This document shows, piece after piece, positions 53,080-61,944 of a stretch of 64,000 nucleotides of DNA. This DNA is from Psychrobacillus sp. OK028 (GTDB lineage: Bacteria; Bacillota; Bacilli; Bacillales_A; Planococcaceae). Each line of letters starts with the position of its first letter. Within the stretch, counting starts at the first letter, position 1. The DNA lies in NCBI RefSeq assembly GCF_900103605.1, contig NZ_FNHY01000003.1, positions 62,001-126,000 of the forward strand, in the 5' to 3' direction. The notes under the pieces are model-generated. The model was not told where the DNA came from. It saw nothing but the letters and a program-made list of their open reading frames with translations, and did no database searches. A program made the translations under genes and the position numbers.

Positions 53080-53496
53080 TCAATCGTATATTACATTTTT
53101 TCCTTGTTCACTTAACTTTTTTAAAGATGTAAGCATATGATTTACTTCTTCGTCGGAATGTCTTTCCCATGAACTTAATTCAGCTATTATTTTCAAAGGA
53201 GATTTAGATCTATAAGAACGTGTTGGATTTCCAGGAAATCTTTTGTCAGTTAAGTTCGGATCATTTTCAAAAGAGCCTACTGGTTCTATAATATAAATTC
53301 TTTCTTTTGAATTAGATCTTGCTAATTCAGCACCCCATTTAGCAGCATCTAATGTTGCAGTAAAATATATATAGTTCGATTTTTTATCTTGGTAATTCGA
53401 TAAGTGTTGGGCTTCTAATAAATCTCCAATTTTTAGTTCTGCTTTAGTACCATGAAAAAAAGGACCATTATCGAGGACATCTGTTTTGCCATTCAT
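53080..53496 (-). CDS. arr: NAD+-rifampin ADP-ribosyltransferase
   Basis: Arr transfers ADP-ribose from NAD+ to the C23 hydroxyl of rifamycins and so inactivates them. The 138 residues match the family throughout: GPFFHGTKAELKIGDLLEA at the N-terminus with the NAD-site His, YIYFTATLDAAKWGAELA in the middle, and YIIEPVGSFENDPNLTDKRF then GNPTRSYRS. The H-Y-D-like triad residues are therefore in place. AAGGAGTG lies upstream of ATG 53496. It is a single gene between two strong terminators, with an array-type palindrome upstream. Confidence 0.95.
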   Translation of the reverse strand: MNGKTDVLDNGPFFHGTKAELKIGDLLEAQHLSNYQDKKSNYIYFTATLDAAKWGAELARSNSKERIYIIEPVGSFENDPNLTDKRFPGNPTRSYRSKSPLKIIAELSSWERHSDEEVNHMLTSLKKLSEQGKNVIYD

Positions 53497-53659
53497 ACTG
53501 ATACACTCCTTATATTTTTAGATTTGTGTATAACAATAACAGTATAGTATGCGATTTATAAAAAGAGTAGTCTATAAATAGCCTGTAAGTAATGGTATAA
53601 TGTAAATAGAGAGAATGGAATCGAACAAGAATTACCTATTTTTCAGTGAAAAATTACAC

Positions 53660-53686
53660 TTAAACTAACGGTCTGCTTTACTAAAA
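53660..53686. repeat. Palindrome-motif copy upstream of arr
   Basis: TTAAACTAACGGTCTGCTTTACTAAA has the same layout (CTAACGG..GC-TTTA-T) as the intergenic elements at 16-20 kb. AAACTAA and TTACTAAA flank a GGTCTGC centre. Confidence 0.4.
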
Positions 53687-53694
53687 AATAGACA

Positions 53695-53730
53695 AGAAAA
53701 AAGAGCTTGGATCTCCAAGCTCTTTTTTCT
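53695..53730. terminator. Perfect 17-bp inverted repeat terminator
   Basis: AGAAAAAAGAGCTTGGA (53695-53711) is exactly complementary to 53714-53730 with a two-base centre; T's and A's in the arms make it work in both directions. It lies downstream of the EAL gene stop and upstream of arr. Confidence 0.85.
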
Positions 53731-53754
53731 ATATAAATCATCTACCTTATTTGC

Positions 53755-54009
53755 CTAATACTGTATTAAATAATTACTTCCTAGCAGCTGTTTGCATTGT
53801 TTTTTTACTTTAGTTGCATTCTCAGATAATTCGTAAATAGTTTGAGATTCACGATTTGTTAAACCTGCTATGGACATTGTTAAAAGCGGAAATTGTTCCT
53901 CTACTCCGTGCCTATTTTTTGAAATTATAAAACCTCTCATAATATCGTAGGCATAATAGTAGTTTTCAATGGCTTTACTGAATCTTTCAATAATCTCTTC
54001 ACAAATTTC
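53755..54009 (-). pseudogene. Severed C-terminal part of the EAL-CBS-GGDEF protein
   Basis: These 84 codons continue in the same frame as the upstream gene after its TAA at 54010-54012. They read EICEEIIERFSKAIENYYY, then MRGFIISKNRHGVEEQFPLL and TMSIAGLTNRES, which are the missing second half of a GGDEF domain (the S-I-G-like strand and the last helices). An internal ATG at 53940 has no ribosome site. The open frame suggests a recent nonsense mutation or a read-through stop. Confidence 0.8.
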
Positions 54010-55503
54010 TTAGCTCCTTGCTACATCTGTAATTAGTATGAAATCATCTCCACCAATATGACCGATAAATCCATTAGGAGGACAGATGTTTTCTAATATC
54101 TTTGCTAGATCGGTTATTACCTTATCTCCTTTTTCAAAACCATATACATCATTATATGGTTTAAAATTATCAATATCCAAATACAGTACAATAAGTTCGT
54201 TATTATCTTCAATACATTTTTGTAGCTGCTGTTCAATGATAATATTCCCAGGTAATTCCGAAAGAGGATTTAAATGCTTGGCATAGTCTATCTCAAGCTG
54301 CATACTTTTTTCTAATAAATCCTTTACGGTGACAATTCCAAAATAATATTCGTCTTTTGTAATAGTGATGAAATCATATAAGTGTAATGGATCACGTTTC
54401 ATTGCTATCTTCGCAACGACATCAATAGCCGTCCCAGCATCTACTTTCATAAACTGCCTGCTCATGATTGCCGAAATTGGTTTTTTATTGTATAAACTGA
54501 AACCGTATGGACCACTGAATTTCAAATGCAGTTTGTTCCTTGTAATTACACCTATAAGCTTATTGTTTTCTTTAATGCAAAAACCAGGTAAGGAATCGTT
54601 GGAATCCATTAATTTACTTACTTTGGAAATCGGCATATCACTAGAAATCATATGAAGAGGGGTAGCGATATGTTCAATCGATGTGTCCGTTATGCGATTA
54701 GAAATAATACTGTTTTTTCTATTATTATCTTTCTTAATAATACTAATCAATTCACTTCGAACAGGAAACAACATGGAATTTGGCTTTTGAATATAATAGC
54801 CTTGACCGAAGTGCACTCCAATATCGATAAGTGTTTGTAATTCCTCCATTGTTTCAATACCTTCAGCAATAATATGTATTTGTGAATAATTAGCAAATTC
54901 ACATAGGCTTCGTACGAGTAATTGCTTCGTTCTATCCTTATTTATATTACGGGTTAGTTTCATGTCTAATTTAATATAGTGAGGACGCACATCCGTTATA
55001 ATGTTTAAACCAGAATATCCAGAACCTACATCGTCTATTGCTATTTGATAATATTGTTTTTTGTAGTGATCTATTGTATTGATAAAATCTTTTAAATTGT
55101 TTATAGCCTCTCGTTCTGTAATTTCAAAAACAATGGAGTCTGAGTCCATTTGAAAGAGCGACAAAAACTCTTTCGTAAATCCTTGTTTAAACTTAGGATC
55201 ATTCATAATATTTGGATTTACATTTAGAAAAAGTTTTCCTTCTGCTTGTAATTCGTAAGCACGCTTTAAAGCGTTGGCTCTACAAATATTTTCAAGTTCC
55301 CAAAGCTTTCCATTTTTCAGTGCATAATCAAATAAATTCTCCGGATTATACAATACTGTATTGCTAGGTCCTCGTGTTAATGCTTCATAACCGTATATTT
55401 GGCCAGTCTGTAATGAAATAATAGGTTGAAAAACTGTTTCTATCGCTTTTTCATCTATTATATAGCTAAAAAGGTCCTGATAAACATCTTCTAAAATTGC
55501 CAT
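54010..55503 (-). CDS. EAL-CBS-GGDEF c-di-GMP protein, truncated in the GGDEF domain
   Basis: The 497 residues hold an EAL domain (about 10-240) with YEALTRG, FEITERE, DDVGSGYSGL, KLDMKLTR and AEGIET, so the phosphodiesterase looks active. A CBS pair follows (about 275-410, SIEHIATPLHMISSDMPISK and KPISAIMSRQFMKVDAGT). A GGDEF domain begins near 440 (YLDIDNFKPYNDVYGFEKGD) and reaches its loop IGGDDF near 482. Ten residues later the frame meets TAA, and the rest of the domain follows in frame. Cyclase activity needs that part, so only hydrolysis is likely. GGAGGA lies before ATG 55503. Confidence 0.9.
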   Translation of the reverse strand: MAILEDVYQDLFSYIIDEKAIETVFQPIISLQTGQIYGYEALTRGPSNTVLYNPENLFDYALKNGKLWELENICRANALKRAYELQAEGKLFLNVNPNIMNDPKFKQGFTKEFLSLFQMDSDSIVFEITEREAINNLKDFINTIDHYKKQYYQIAIDDVGSGYSGLNIITDVRPHYIKLDMKLTRNINKDRTKQLLVRSLCEFANYSQIHIIAEGIETMEELQTLIDIGVHFGQGYYIQKPNSMLFPVRSELISIIKKDNNRKNSIISNRITDTSIEHIATPLHMISSDMPISKVSKLMDSNDSLPGFCIKENNKLIGVITRNKLHLKFSGPYGFSLYNKKPISAIMSRQFMKVDAGTAIDVVAKIAMKRDPLHLYDFITITKDEYYFGIVTVKDLLEKSMQLEIDYAKHLNPLSELPGNIIIEQQLQKCIEDNNELIVLYLDIDNFKPYNDVYGFEKGDKVITDLAKILENICPPNGFIGHIGGDDFILITDVARS

Positions 55504-55643
55504 CCTGTGCTCCTCCTAAAATAAAGCAATATATCCTACCTTATAGTTTATAACTGACTTGTCACTTAAATATGATTTCTATGTTAAGAAATTGTAATAG
55601 TTTCCTATTAGTTATTGCAGTTGTTGAATAATTCAAAATGTTA

Positions 55644-55672
55644 TTGACTATTATCCATTTCCAGTGTAATAT
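55644..55672 (+). promoter_or_regulatory. Promoter of the ABC importer operon
   Basis: TTGACT (55644-55649), a 17-base spacer and TAATAT (55667-55672). A small hairpin (AGCGA/TCGCT near 55692-55707) lies in the 60-base leader. I see no T-box. Confidence 0.75.
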
Positions 55673-55741
55673 TGCTATTACTTAATACTTTAGCGAGTTG
55701 AATCGCTGATGTGTTGGACGTATAAATGGGGGTTATAAAAG

Positions 55742-56734
55742 ATGAAAAGTAAAAAGAAAAAATTTGGTATGGTTTTATCTGCCGCTGTATTAATATTAGC
55801 TGCATGTGGTGGAGAAAAATCCACTTCAACAAATAATACGGGATCCGAGGATACAAAAATATTTAAAATAGGGGTTACACAAATAGTTGAACACCCTTCA
55901 TTGAACGCTGCTTTTGACGGTTTCCAAAAAGCGATTGAGGATGCGGGCCTTGAGGTCGAATATCAAAAAGAAAATGCACAAAATGATAATAATTTAAATA
56001 CAACAATTGCTAATAGTCTAGTAAGCTCTGGGGTAGATTTAATATTTGCCAATTCCACACCTAGTGCTCAAGCAGTAGCAGCTCAAACAGAAGATATTCC
56101 AATTGTATTTACTTCTGTAACAAATGCTGTTGATGCTGAACTAGTAGATTCAATGGAAAAACCAGGAGGGAATGTAACTGGTACTGTTGATACACAGCCT
56201 GATGCTATTCCTAGCACTATTACTTTCTTGAAGGATGAGTTAGGAGCTAAAAATGTAGGAATGGTCTTTAATTCTGGCGAACAAAACTCTCGTTCCCAAG
56301 TGGATGCAGTAAAGGAACAAATGGCTGATGCTGGTCTAAACGTAGTGGAAGCTTCTGTTTCTACTTCTGCAGAGGTAAAGCAAGCAACCGAATCATTAAT
56401 TGGTAAAGTAGATTCTCTATATATTATTACTGATAATACAGTTGTGTCGGCGCTGGAATCTGTTGTAGAAGTTGCCAACGAGCATAAACTTCCTATGATG
56501 GTAGGGGAGTTCGATTCAGTAAAACGTGGCGGCTTAGGAGCTTATGGATTTGAATACTATGATATCGGTTATGAAGCTGGTCAAATGGCAGTGAAAATTC
56601 TAAAAGGGGAAAGCACTCCCTCAGAATTACCGGTTCAATATCCACAAAATATAAAATTTGTTTTGAATAAAAATACGGTTGATGCCCTTGGAATTGAAGT
56701 AAAAGATGAATGGGAATCAGAATTTGTGGAATAG
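55742..56734 (+). CDS. ABC transporter substrate-binding lipoprotein (TrpX-like)
   Basis: A lipoprotein signal ends at LAACGG, with the lipid Cys at residue 22. The mature part has the ABC_sub_bind pattern: FKIGVTQIVEHPSLNAAFDGFQ, then LIFANSTPSAQAVA, NVTGTVDT, YIITDNTVVSALESVV and YDIGYEAGQMAVKIL. Related systems in Firmicutes carry tryptophan, tyrosine or other small aromatic compounds, so an aromatic ligand is likely but unproven. GGGGG lies nine bases before ATG 55742. It is the first gene of a three-gene operon. Confidence 0.9.
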   Translation: MKSKKKKFGMVLSAAVLILAACGGEKSTSTNNTGSEDTKIFKIGVTQIVEHPSLNAAFDGFQKAIEDAGLEVEYQKENAQNDNNLNTTIANSLVSSGVDLIFANSTPSAQAVAAQTEDIPIVFTSVTNAVDAELVDSMEKPGGNVTGTVDTQPDAIPSTITFLKDELGAKNVGMVFNSGEQNSRSQVDAVKEQMADAGLNVVEASVSTSAEVKQATESLIGKVDSLYIITDNTVVSALESVVEVANEHKLPMMVGEFDSVKRGGLGAYGFEYYDIGYEAGQMAVKILKGESTPSELPVQYPQNIKFVLNKNTVDALGIEVKDEWESEFVE

Positions 56735-56752
56735 ATAGGAGTTTGATGTATT

Positions 56753-57784
56753 ATGTTTTCAGCAATCTTTGGCTCAGTTGAACAAGGATTTATATATGCA
56801 CTTATGGCACTCGGGGTTTATTTGACATTCCGAGTGCTAGACTTTCCTGACTTAACCGTTGATGGTAGTTTTGTCACAGGGGCGGGAACTGCAGCTGCCA
56901 TGATTGTCCTCGGTTATCATCCTGCAATTGCAACAGTAGTAGCTATTTTAGCAGGATTCTTAGCAGGATGTATGACTGGTCTGTTACACACGAAAGGGAA
57001 GATCAACCCGTTACTATCTGGAATATTAATGATGATTGCTTTGTATTCCATCAATTTACGAATAATGGGGTTCACTGTTGAAAATTCTGTTGGACGACCA
57101 AATATTCCTTTGATGAACTCAGAAACGCTATTTAGTCAGTTTTATAGCTGGTGGGGAAGTTTAGGTATAGATGAATCTATAAATGGTTTCTTGACTTCAT
57201 TAGGAATTCAATACGTACCTAAGACATGGGGAACTGTATTAATAGTAGCTATTTTAATAATTATCATTAAGTTGGTTTTTGATTGGTTCTTAAAAACAGA
57301 AGTTGGATTGGCAATTAGAGCTACCGGTGATAATAAAAAGATGATTCGTAGCTTTTCTGCGAATACAGATATACTTGTCATTTTAGGTTTAGGTCTTTCC
57401 AATGCACTCGTTGCATTTTCTGGTGCTTTAATAGCGCAATATACAAAAGCTGCGGATATAGGATTAGGTATAGGGATGATTGTAATCGGTCTTGCTTCCG
57501 TTATTATTGGGGAAGCGATTTTCGGAACGAAAACAATTGTTCGAACGACGCTTGCTGTTATTGCAGGGGCTATTATTTACCGTATCGTTTTAGCTTTAGC
57601 GCTTCGAGTAGAAATAATGGACCCAGGCGATATGAAGCTTATCACGGCAGTCATTGTAATTATTGCTTTAATTTTACCGCAGTATTTTGAAAAACGTCGT
57701 GAAAAAAGCAGGAAAGTAAAACGACATGCTTTACGTGAATCTAAACGATTGATCAAAAGTAAGGAGAGTGAAAACCTTGCTTAA
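56753..57784 (+). CDS. ABC transporter permease (TrpY-like)
   Basis: A 343-residue membrane protein of the branched-chain-amino-acid permease fold, about eight to nine helices. Family words are LMALGVYLTFRVLDFPDLTVDGSF at the N-terminus, GRPNIPL, and VGLAIRATGDNKKMIRSF near residue 183, which is the loop that contacts the ATPase. The C-terminal tail is very basic. It forms the channel of the importer with the lipoprotein and ATPase beside it. Confidence 0.9.
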   Translation: MFSAIFGSVEQGFIYALMALGVYLTFRVLDFPDLTVDGSFVTGAGTAAAMIVLGYHPAIATVVAILAGFLAGCMTGLLHTKGKINPLLSGILMMIALYSINLRIMGFTVENSVGRPNIPLMNSETLFSQFYSWWGSLGIDESINGFLTSLGIQYVPKTWGTVLIVAILIIIIKLVFDWFLKTEVGLAIRATGDNKKMIRSFSANTDILVILGLGLSNALVAFSGALIAQYTKAADIGLGIGMIVIGLASVIIGEAIFGTKTIVRTTLAVIAGAIIYRIVLALALRVEIMDPGDMKLITAVIVIIALILPQYFEKRREKSRKVKRHALRESKRLIKSKESENLA

Positions 57785-58574
57785 AATAAATAATATTAAC
57801 AAGATTTTCAATGAAGGTACTGCAGATGAGAAAATTGCATTAGATCAAATAAATTTACATTTAAACATTGGTGATTTTGTTACGGTAATCGGCAGTAATG
57901 GTGCTGGTAAATCTACGATGTTAAATATGGTTTCCGGTGCACTTTCTCCGGACTTCGGACAAATTATGATAGATGGAAATGATGTAACAAAACTACCGGA
58001 GTTTAAACGCTCACGTTTTATCGGAAGAGTGTTTCAAGATCCAATGTCTGGAACAGCACCAACGATGACAATTGAGGAAAATCTGGCCATTGCCTACTCT
58101 CGAAATAAAAAAAGAAGCCTAAAGGTTGGCGTAGATAAGCAAAGAAAAGAATTCTTCCTGCACTCACTGGAAAGCTTGCATCTAAATCTAGAAAATCGAT
58201 TAAATGCAAAGGTTGGTTTACTTTCTGGTGGTGAGCGTCAGGCATTATCGCTGTTAATGGCTACATTTACAAAGCCATCTATTCTATTATTAGATGAACA
58301 TACAGCCGCTCTAGATCCTTCTCGTGCAGAACTAATAACGAATTTGACGGAAAAGCTTGTCAAAAAAGATAATCTAACGACACTCATGGTCACTCATAAT
58401 ATGCAGCAAGCATTAGACTTGGGTAACCGTTTGATCATGATGGATAAAGGGCAAATTATTTTGGAAGTGGAAGAAAAAGAGAAGAAAAATCTAACGATTG
58501 AAAAGCTAATGGAAGAATTCCAACGCATTCGCGGGGAGAAATTTACAAGTGACCGAGCACTATTAACCTCTTAA
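57777..58574 (+). CDS. ABC transporter ATP-binding protein (TrpZ-like)
   Basis: The ATPase has all its motifs: Walker A GSNGAGKST (near residue 36), the Q-loop FQDPMSG, signature LSGGERQ (near 145), Walker B LLLDEHTAALDP and the H-loop VTHNMQQ. TTG 57777 is preferred over GTG 57768, because AAGGAG (57761-57766) lies ten bases before the TTG but only one base before the GTG; this gives 265 residues. The end of the permease overlaps it by eight bases. Confidence 0.92.
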   Translation: MLKINNINKIFNEGTADEKIALDQINLHLNIGDFVTVIGSNGAGKSTMLNMVSGALSPDFGQIMIDGNDVTKLPEFKRSRFIGRVFQDPMSGTAPTMTIEENLAIAYSRNKKRSLKVGVDKQRKEFFLHSLESLHLNLENRLNAKVGLLSGGERQALSLLMATFTKPSILLLDEHTAALDPSRAELITNLTEKLVKKDNLTTLMVTHNMQQALDLGNRLIMMDKGQIILEVEEKEKKNLTIEKLMEEFQRIRGEKFTSDRALLTS

Positions 58575-58582
58575 AAGAAAAG

Positions 58583-58608
58583 AAGGGCAGCAAAGTAGCT
58601 GCTCTTTT
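58583..58608 (+). terminator. Terminator of the ABC importer operon
   Basis: AGGGCAGC (58583-58590) pairs with GCTGCTCT (58597-58604) with one G-U pair, followed by T's. Confidence 0.8.
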
Positions 58609-58659
58609 TATTTTGCTTAAAAATTGGATAAGACCATGAACACATGTAAAAGGGGAGGG

Positions 58660-58694
58660 ACCAAGAGTAAACTGTTCTGTACCGAGAGTAAACT
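58660..58694 (+). repeat. Two 14-bp direct repeats with 21-bp period
   Basis: ACCAAGAGTAAACT (58660-58673) and ACCGAGAGTAAACT (58681-58694) differ at one base and are exactly 21 bases apart. They lie in a 66-codon frame (58624-58824) in which they read TKSKLFC and TESKLPI. That frame has no ribosome site and I do not call it a gene. Confidence 0.6.
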
Positions 58695-58829
58695 CCCAAT
58701 AAAAGTTAGTATTCACCAAAAGCGCTGGAAGACTAGAGATAGCTATACGCTGGAATCTGAACAGGGAGGTTCACTTGTAAAAAGTTATCCGCATGCCAAG
58801 GGTATTATCCTTCTTAAACAATAAAAAAG

Positions 58830-58866
58830 GGCTAGTCATAACATCTGTTACGACCAGCCTCTTTTA
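58830..58866 (-). terminator. katA terminator
   Basis: GGCTAGTCATAACA (58830-58843) faces TGTTACGACCAGCC (58846-58859). The two non-Watson-Crick positions are A-C on the plus strand but G-U on the minus strand, so the stem is better as minus-strand RNA. A's at 58822-58828 give the T run on that strand. Confidence 0.8.
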
Positions 58867-58876
58867 GATTTACATA

Positions 58877-60355
58877 TTAAGCCATTGCAGCTTCGACGTT
58901 GCCCCATGGAATTTCCATTGCTTGTGCAAGTCCTTGTCCATAGGCAGGGTCAGCTTTGTAGCAGTGAATAATGTGACGAATCTTGATAAATTCTTCTACG
59001 CCATTCATGTTACGAGCCGTGTTATCAATAAGAACTTCTTGTTGTTCTGGGCTCATCAATCGGAATAATTTACCCGGTTGCTCGTAATAATTATCATCAT
59101 CTTCACGGAAGTCCCAAATGCCAGCGTCCCCATGAAGTGGTAAACGTGGTTCTTGATATTGTGGTTGAGCTTTCCATTGACCATAGCTGTTTGGCTCGTA
59201 ATGAAGTGTTGCTCCTTTGTTTCCATCCACACGCATTGCTCCATCTCTATGGAAAGAGTGTACAGGGCATTTTGGTGAGTTTACTGGAATTTGGTGATGG
59301 TTAACACCTAAACGATAGCGCTGCGCATCTCCATATGAGAATAAACGACCTTGAAGCATTTTGTCTGGAGAGAAGCTTATACCAGGTACAACGTTAGCTG
59401 GTGTGAATGCAGCTTGCTCAACTTCTGCAAAATAGTTTTCAGGATTACGGTTAAGTTCAAATTCACCCACTTCAATTAGTGGGAAGTCTTTTTTGTACCA
59501 AACTTTTGTTAAATCAAATGGATTATAAGGCATGTTGTTAGCTTGCTCTTCTGTCATTACTTGAATGTACATTTTCCATTTAGGGAAGTTACCTTGTTCG
59601 ATATTATCATAAAGATCACGTTGGTGACTTTCACGGTCTACTCCAACAACTTCAACCGCTTCTTGGTCCGTTAAGTTTTCGATATCTTGTTGTGAGCGCA
59701 GATGGAATTTCACCCAAACGCGTTCATTGTTAGCGTTGATCATACTGAATGTATGGCTACCAAAACCGTGCATATTACGGTATGTCTTAGGGATACCTCT
59801 ATCACTCATTACGATTGTAACTTGATGAAGTGCTTCTGGTAGGGAAGTCCAGAAATCCCAGTTATTATTAGCGCTTCGCATATTCGTGCGAGGGTCACGT
59901 TTAACTGCATGGTTTAAATCCGGGAAATTAAGTGGGTCACGGAAGAAGAAAACAGGTGTGTTGTTACCAACTAAATCCCAGTTACCTTGCTCTGTGTAGA
60001 AACGCATAGAAAATCCTCTGATATCACGTTCTGCATCAGCAGCTCCTCGTTCACCAGCTACAGTTGAGAAACGAACGAACATTTCTGTTTCTTTTCCTAT
60101 TTCAGAGAAAAGAGCTGCAGAAGTATACTGAGTAATATCATGAGTTACGGTGAATTTACCGTAAGCCCCAGATCCTTTTGCATGCATACGACGCTCAGGT
60201 ATTACTTCTCGATCAAAATGAGCAAGTTTTTCTAACAACCATACATCTTGTAATAATAATGGTCCACGTGGTCCAGCTGATTGCGAGTTTTGATTGTCTA
60301 CTACTGGTGCACCAGCTGCAGTTGTCAATTTGTTGTTGTTTTGATTTTCTGTCAT
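58877..60355 (-). CDS. katA: Catalase, small-subunit clade 3 haem type
   Basis: A monofunctional haem catalase of 492 residues that breaks down hydrogen peroxide in the cytoplasm. The catalytic His is in [14 protein letters not shown] (His58), the Asn in [14 protein letters not shown] (near 131), and the haem-ligating Tyr in [15 protein letters not shown] (near 340). The length fits the small-subunit group like B. subtilis KatA. GGGGGAAG precedes ATG 60355. It is monocistronic, with an imperfect operator-like repeat over its promoter. Confidence 0.97.
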   Translation of the reverse strand: MTENQNNNKLTTAAGAPVVDNQNSQSAGPRGPLLLQDVWLLEKLAHFDREVIPERRMHAKGSGAYGKFTVTHDITQYTSAALFSEIGKETEMFVRFSTVAGERGAADAERDIRGFSMRFYTEQGNWDLVGNNTPVFFFRDPLNFPDLNHAVKRDPRTNMRSANNNWDFWTSLPEALHQVTIVMSDRGIPKTYRNMHGFGSHTFSMINANNERVWVKFHLRSQQDIENLTDQEAVEVVGVDRESHQRDLYDNIEQGNFPKWKMYIQVMTEEQANNMPYNPFDLTKVWYKKDFPLIEVGEFELNRNPENYFAEVEQAAFTPANVVPGISFSPDKMLQGRLFSYGDAQRYRLGVNHHQIPVNSPKCPVHSFHRDGAMRVDGNKGATLHYEPNSYGQWKAQPQYQEPRLPLHGDAGIWDFREDDDNYYEQPGKLFRLMSPEQQEVLIDNTARNMNGVEEFIKIRHIIHCYKADPAYGQGLAQAMEIPWGNVEAAMA

Positions 60356-60379
60356 TCAACTTCCCCCTAGATTAGAATA

Positions 60380-60402
60380 TTTATAATACAAGAATTATTA
60401 TA
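60380..60402. promoter_or_regulatory. AT-rich inverted repeat over the katA promoter
   Basis: On the plus strand TTTATAAT (60380-60387) and ATTATTATA (60394-60402) form an imperfect inverted repeat. The minus-strand TATAAT of a possible katA promoter (60397-60402) lies within it. B. subtilis katA is repressed by PerR at TTATAATnATTATAA boxes, and these half sites resemble that box but with wrong spacing. Confidence 0.4.
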
Positions 60403-60474
60403 TCAAACAGCCAAATATTTTGCTAGATTTGAGGTATGTAGATTATAAAAATTATATTTTAATGAAATAAAAAA

Positions 60475-60508
60475 TGTAACACCAACTGTTATAAACGTTG
60501 ATGTTACA
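60475..60508 (-). terminator. ilvA terminator
   Basis: TGTAACACCAAC (60475-60486) faces GTTGATGTTACA (60497-60508). The only non-perfect pair is G-U on the minus strand, and T's follow there (A run at 60467-60474). Confidence 0.8.
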
Positions 60509-60518
60509 AGGCTTTTAG

Positions 60519-61781
60519 TTATATAAGTAATTCAAATAATGTACTGTCCTTGTTTACTTCCTTATAAGAAAAACCATTCTCATTCATGCGTGAAAGGATA
60601 CCGGAATAGTCGTTTCTATTTTTCAGTTCGATACCTACAAGAGCAGGACCACTTTCTTTATTATTTTTCTTTGTGTATTCAAAAGTAGTAATATCGTCAT
60701 CTGGACCAAGTACTTTGTCAAGAAACTGGCGTAAAGCACCGGCTCTTTGAGGAAATTTTACGATGAAATAATATAGTAAACCTTCATAAATTAGAGATTT
60801 TTCTTTAATTTCTTGCATACGACCAATATCATTGTTTCCGCCACTAATAACACAAACTACGGACTTTCCTTTAATCTCTTCTTTAAAAAAGTCCAACGCT
60901 GCAACTGAAAGCGCACCCGCAGGTTCTGCAATAATCGCATGTTTGTTGTATAAATCTAAAATAGTTGTACATACTTTTCCTTCTGGCACAAGGACAATAT
61001 CGTCTACGTATTTTTTACTTAGTTCGTAGGAAAGATTTCCGACACATTTTACTGCTGCACCGTCTACAAATTTATCAATTGAATCTAACATGATAGGTCC
61101 TTCGTTTTTAAAAGCGGCTTTCATACTAGCAGCACCCGCAGGCTCTACTCCAATAACTTTAGTGGATGGTGAGACGTTCTTAACATATGTAGAAAGTCCA
61201 GATATTAACCCTCCACCCCCAATGCTTCCAAAAACAAAATCTATTGGCACTTCGATATCATTCATAATTTCTACTGCTACAGTAGCTTGACCTGCAATAA
61301 TATCAAGATCATCAAAAGGATGTATGAAAATTCTATCCTCTGCCTCCGCGTAAGCAGTTGCACTTTCCGCAGAATCATCAAAAGTATCTCCAGCTAGAAT
61401 AATTTCTACAAATTCACGTCCAAACATTCTCACTTGATCTATCTTTTGTGAAGGTGTCGTTAGCGGCATGAAAATTTTCGCAATGATTCCTAATTGTGCA
61501 CATGCGTATGCAACTCCTTGGGCGTGATTACCCGCGCTAGCACAGACTACACCTTTTTCCTTAGCCACTTTTTCGATGGTTTTAATCTTATAGTAAGCGC
61601 CACGTAATTTAAAGGAGCGGACATGTTGTAAATCCTCCCGTTTGAAATAGATAGATGCTCCATATTTTTCAGATAAATAATCGTTTTTTTGTAAGGGAGT
61701 ATGGTAGACGACATCTTTTAAAAACTGATGTGCAATAAGTACGTTTTCGACCTGAATAGATTTCGTATCTGTTAATTGCAT
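60519..61781 (-). CDS. ilvA: Threonine ammonia-lyase (threonine dehydratase), biosynthetic
   Basis: A PLP enzyme that deaminates threonine to 2-oxobutanoate, the first step of isoleucine synthesis. The PLP Lys is in VRSFKLRGAYYK (near residue 58), SAGNHAQG is near 82, the phosphate loop GSIGGGGLISGL is near 187, and SGGNNDI is near 315. A single C-terminal ACT-like regulatory domain (about 335-420, VKFPQRAGALRQFLDKVLG) fits the Bacillus form of about 420 residues. ATG 61781 is chosen because GGAGGT lies eleven bases before it; the longer ORF has no site. Confidence 0.95.
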   Translation of the reverse strand: MQLTDTKSIQVENVLIAHQFLKDVVYHTPLQKNDYLSEKYGASIYFKREDLQHVRSFKLRGAYYKIKTIEKVAKEKGVVCASAGNHAQGVAYACAQLGIIAKIFMPLTTPSQKIDQVRMFGREFVEIILAGDTFDDSAESATAYAEAEDRIFIHPFDDLDIIAGQATVAVEIMNDIEVPIDFVFGSIGGGGLISGLSTYVKNVSPSTKVIGVEPAGAASMKAAFKNEGPIMLDSIDKFVDGAAVKCVGNLSYELSKKYVDDIVLVPEGKVCTTILDLYNKHAIIAEPAGALSVAALDFFKEEIKGKSVVCVISGGNNDIGRMQEIKEKSLIYEGLLYYFIVKFPQRAGALRQFLDKVLGPDDDITTFEYTKKNNKESGPALVGIELKNRNDYSGILSRMNENGFSYKEVNKDSTLFELLI

Positions 61782-61903
61782 AATAGGGACGTACCTCCAA
61801 TTTTTTGTAAAAATCATTAATATAGTTTAACACACTACATCACTGAAACGCTAGGTTTAATACCAATAATTCTAAATAGTTTAATAAATTTAAAGATTAA
61901 ATT

Positions 61904-61916
61904 GTTCGAATTTAAC
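61904..61916. promoter_or_regulatory. Upstream operator copy for the DeoR-type regulator
   Basis: GTTCGAATTTAAC is a 13-bp imperfect palindrome centred at 61910. It shares nine of 13 positions with the copy at 61956-61968, and the centres are 52 bases apart, about five helical turns. Confidence 0.5.
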
Positions 61917-61944
61917 ATCTCATGTATAAATTAAACAAAATATA

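Noticed and set aside
55504-55741. Possible T-box before the TrpX-like ABC operon
   Set aside because: The leader is only about 60 bases from a good promoter and no T-box consensus or terminator was found.
58624-58824. Plus-strand ORF of 66 codons after the ABC operon
   Set aside because: It starts at TTG directly after the operon terminator, without a ribosome site, and its composition is odd; only the internal repeat is reported.
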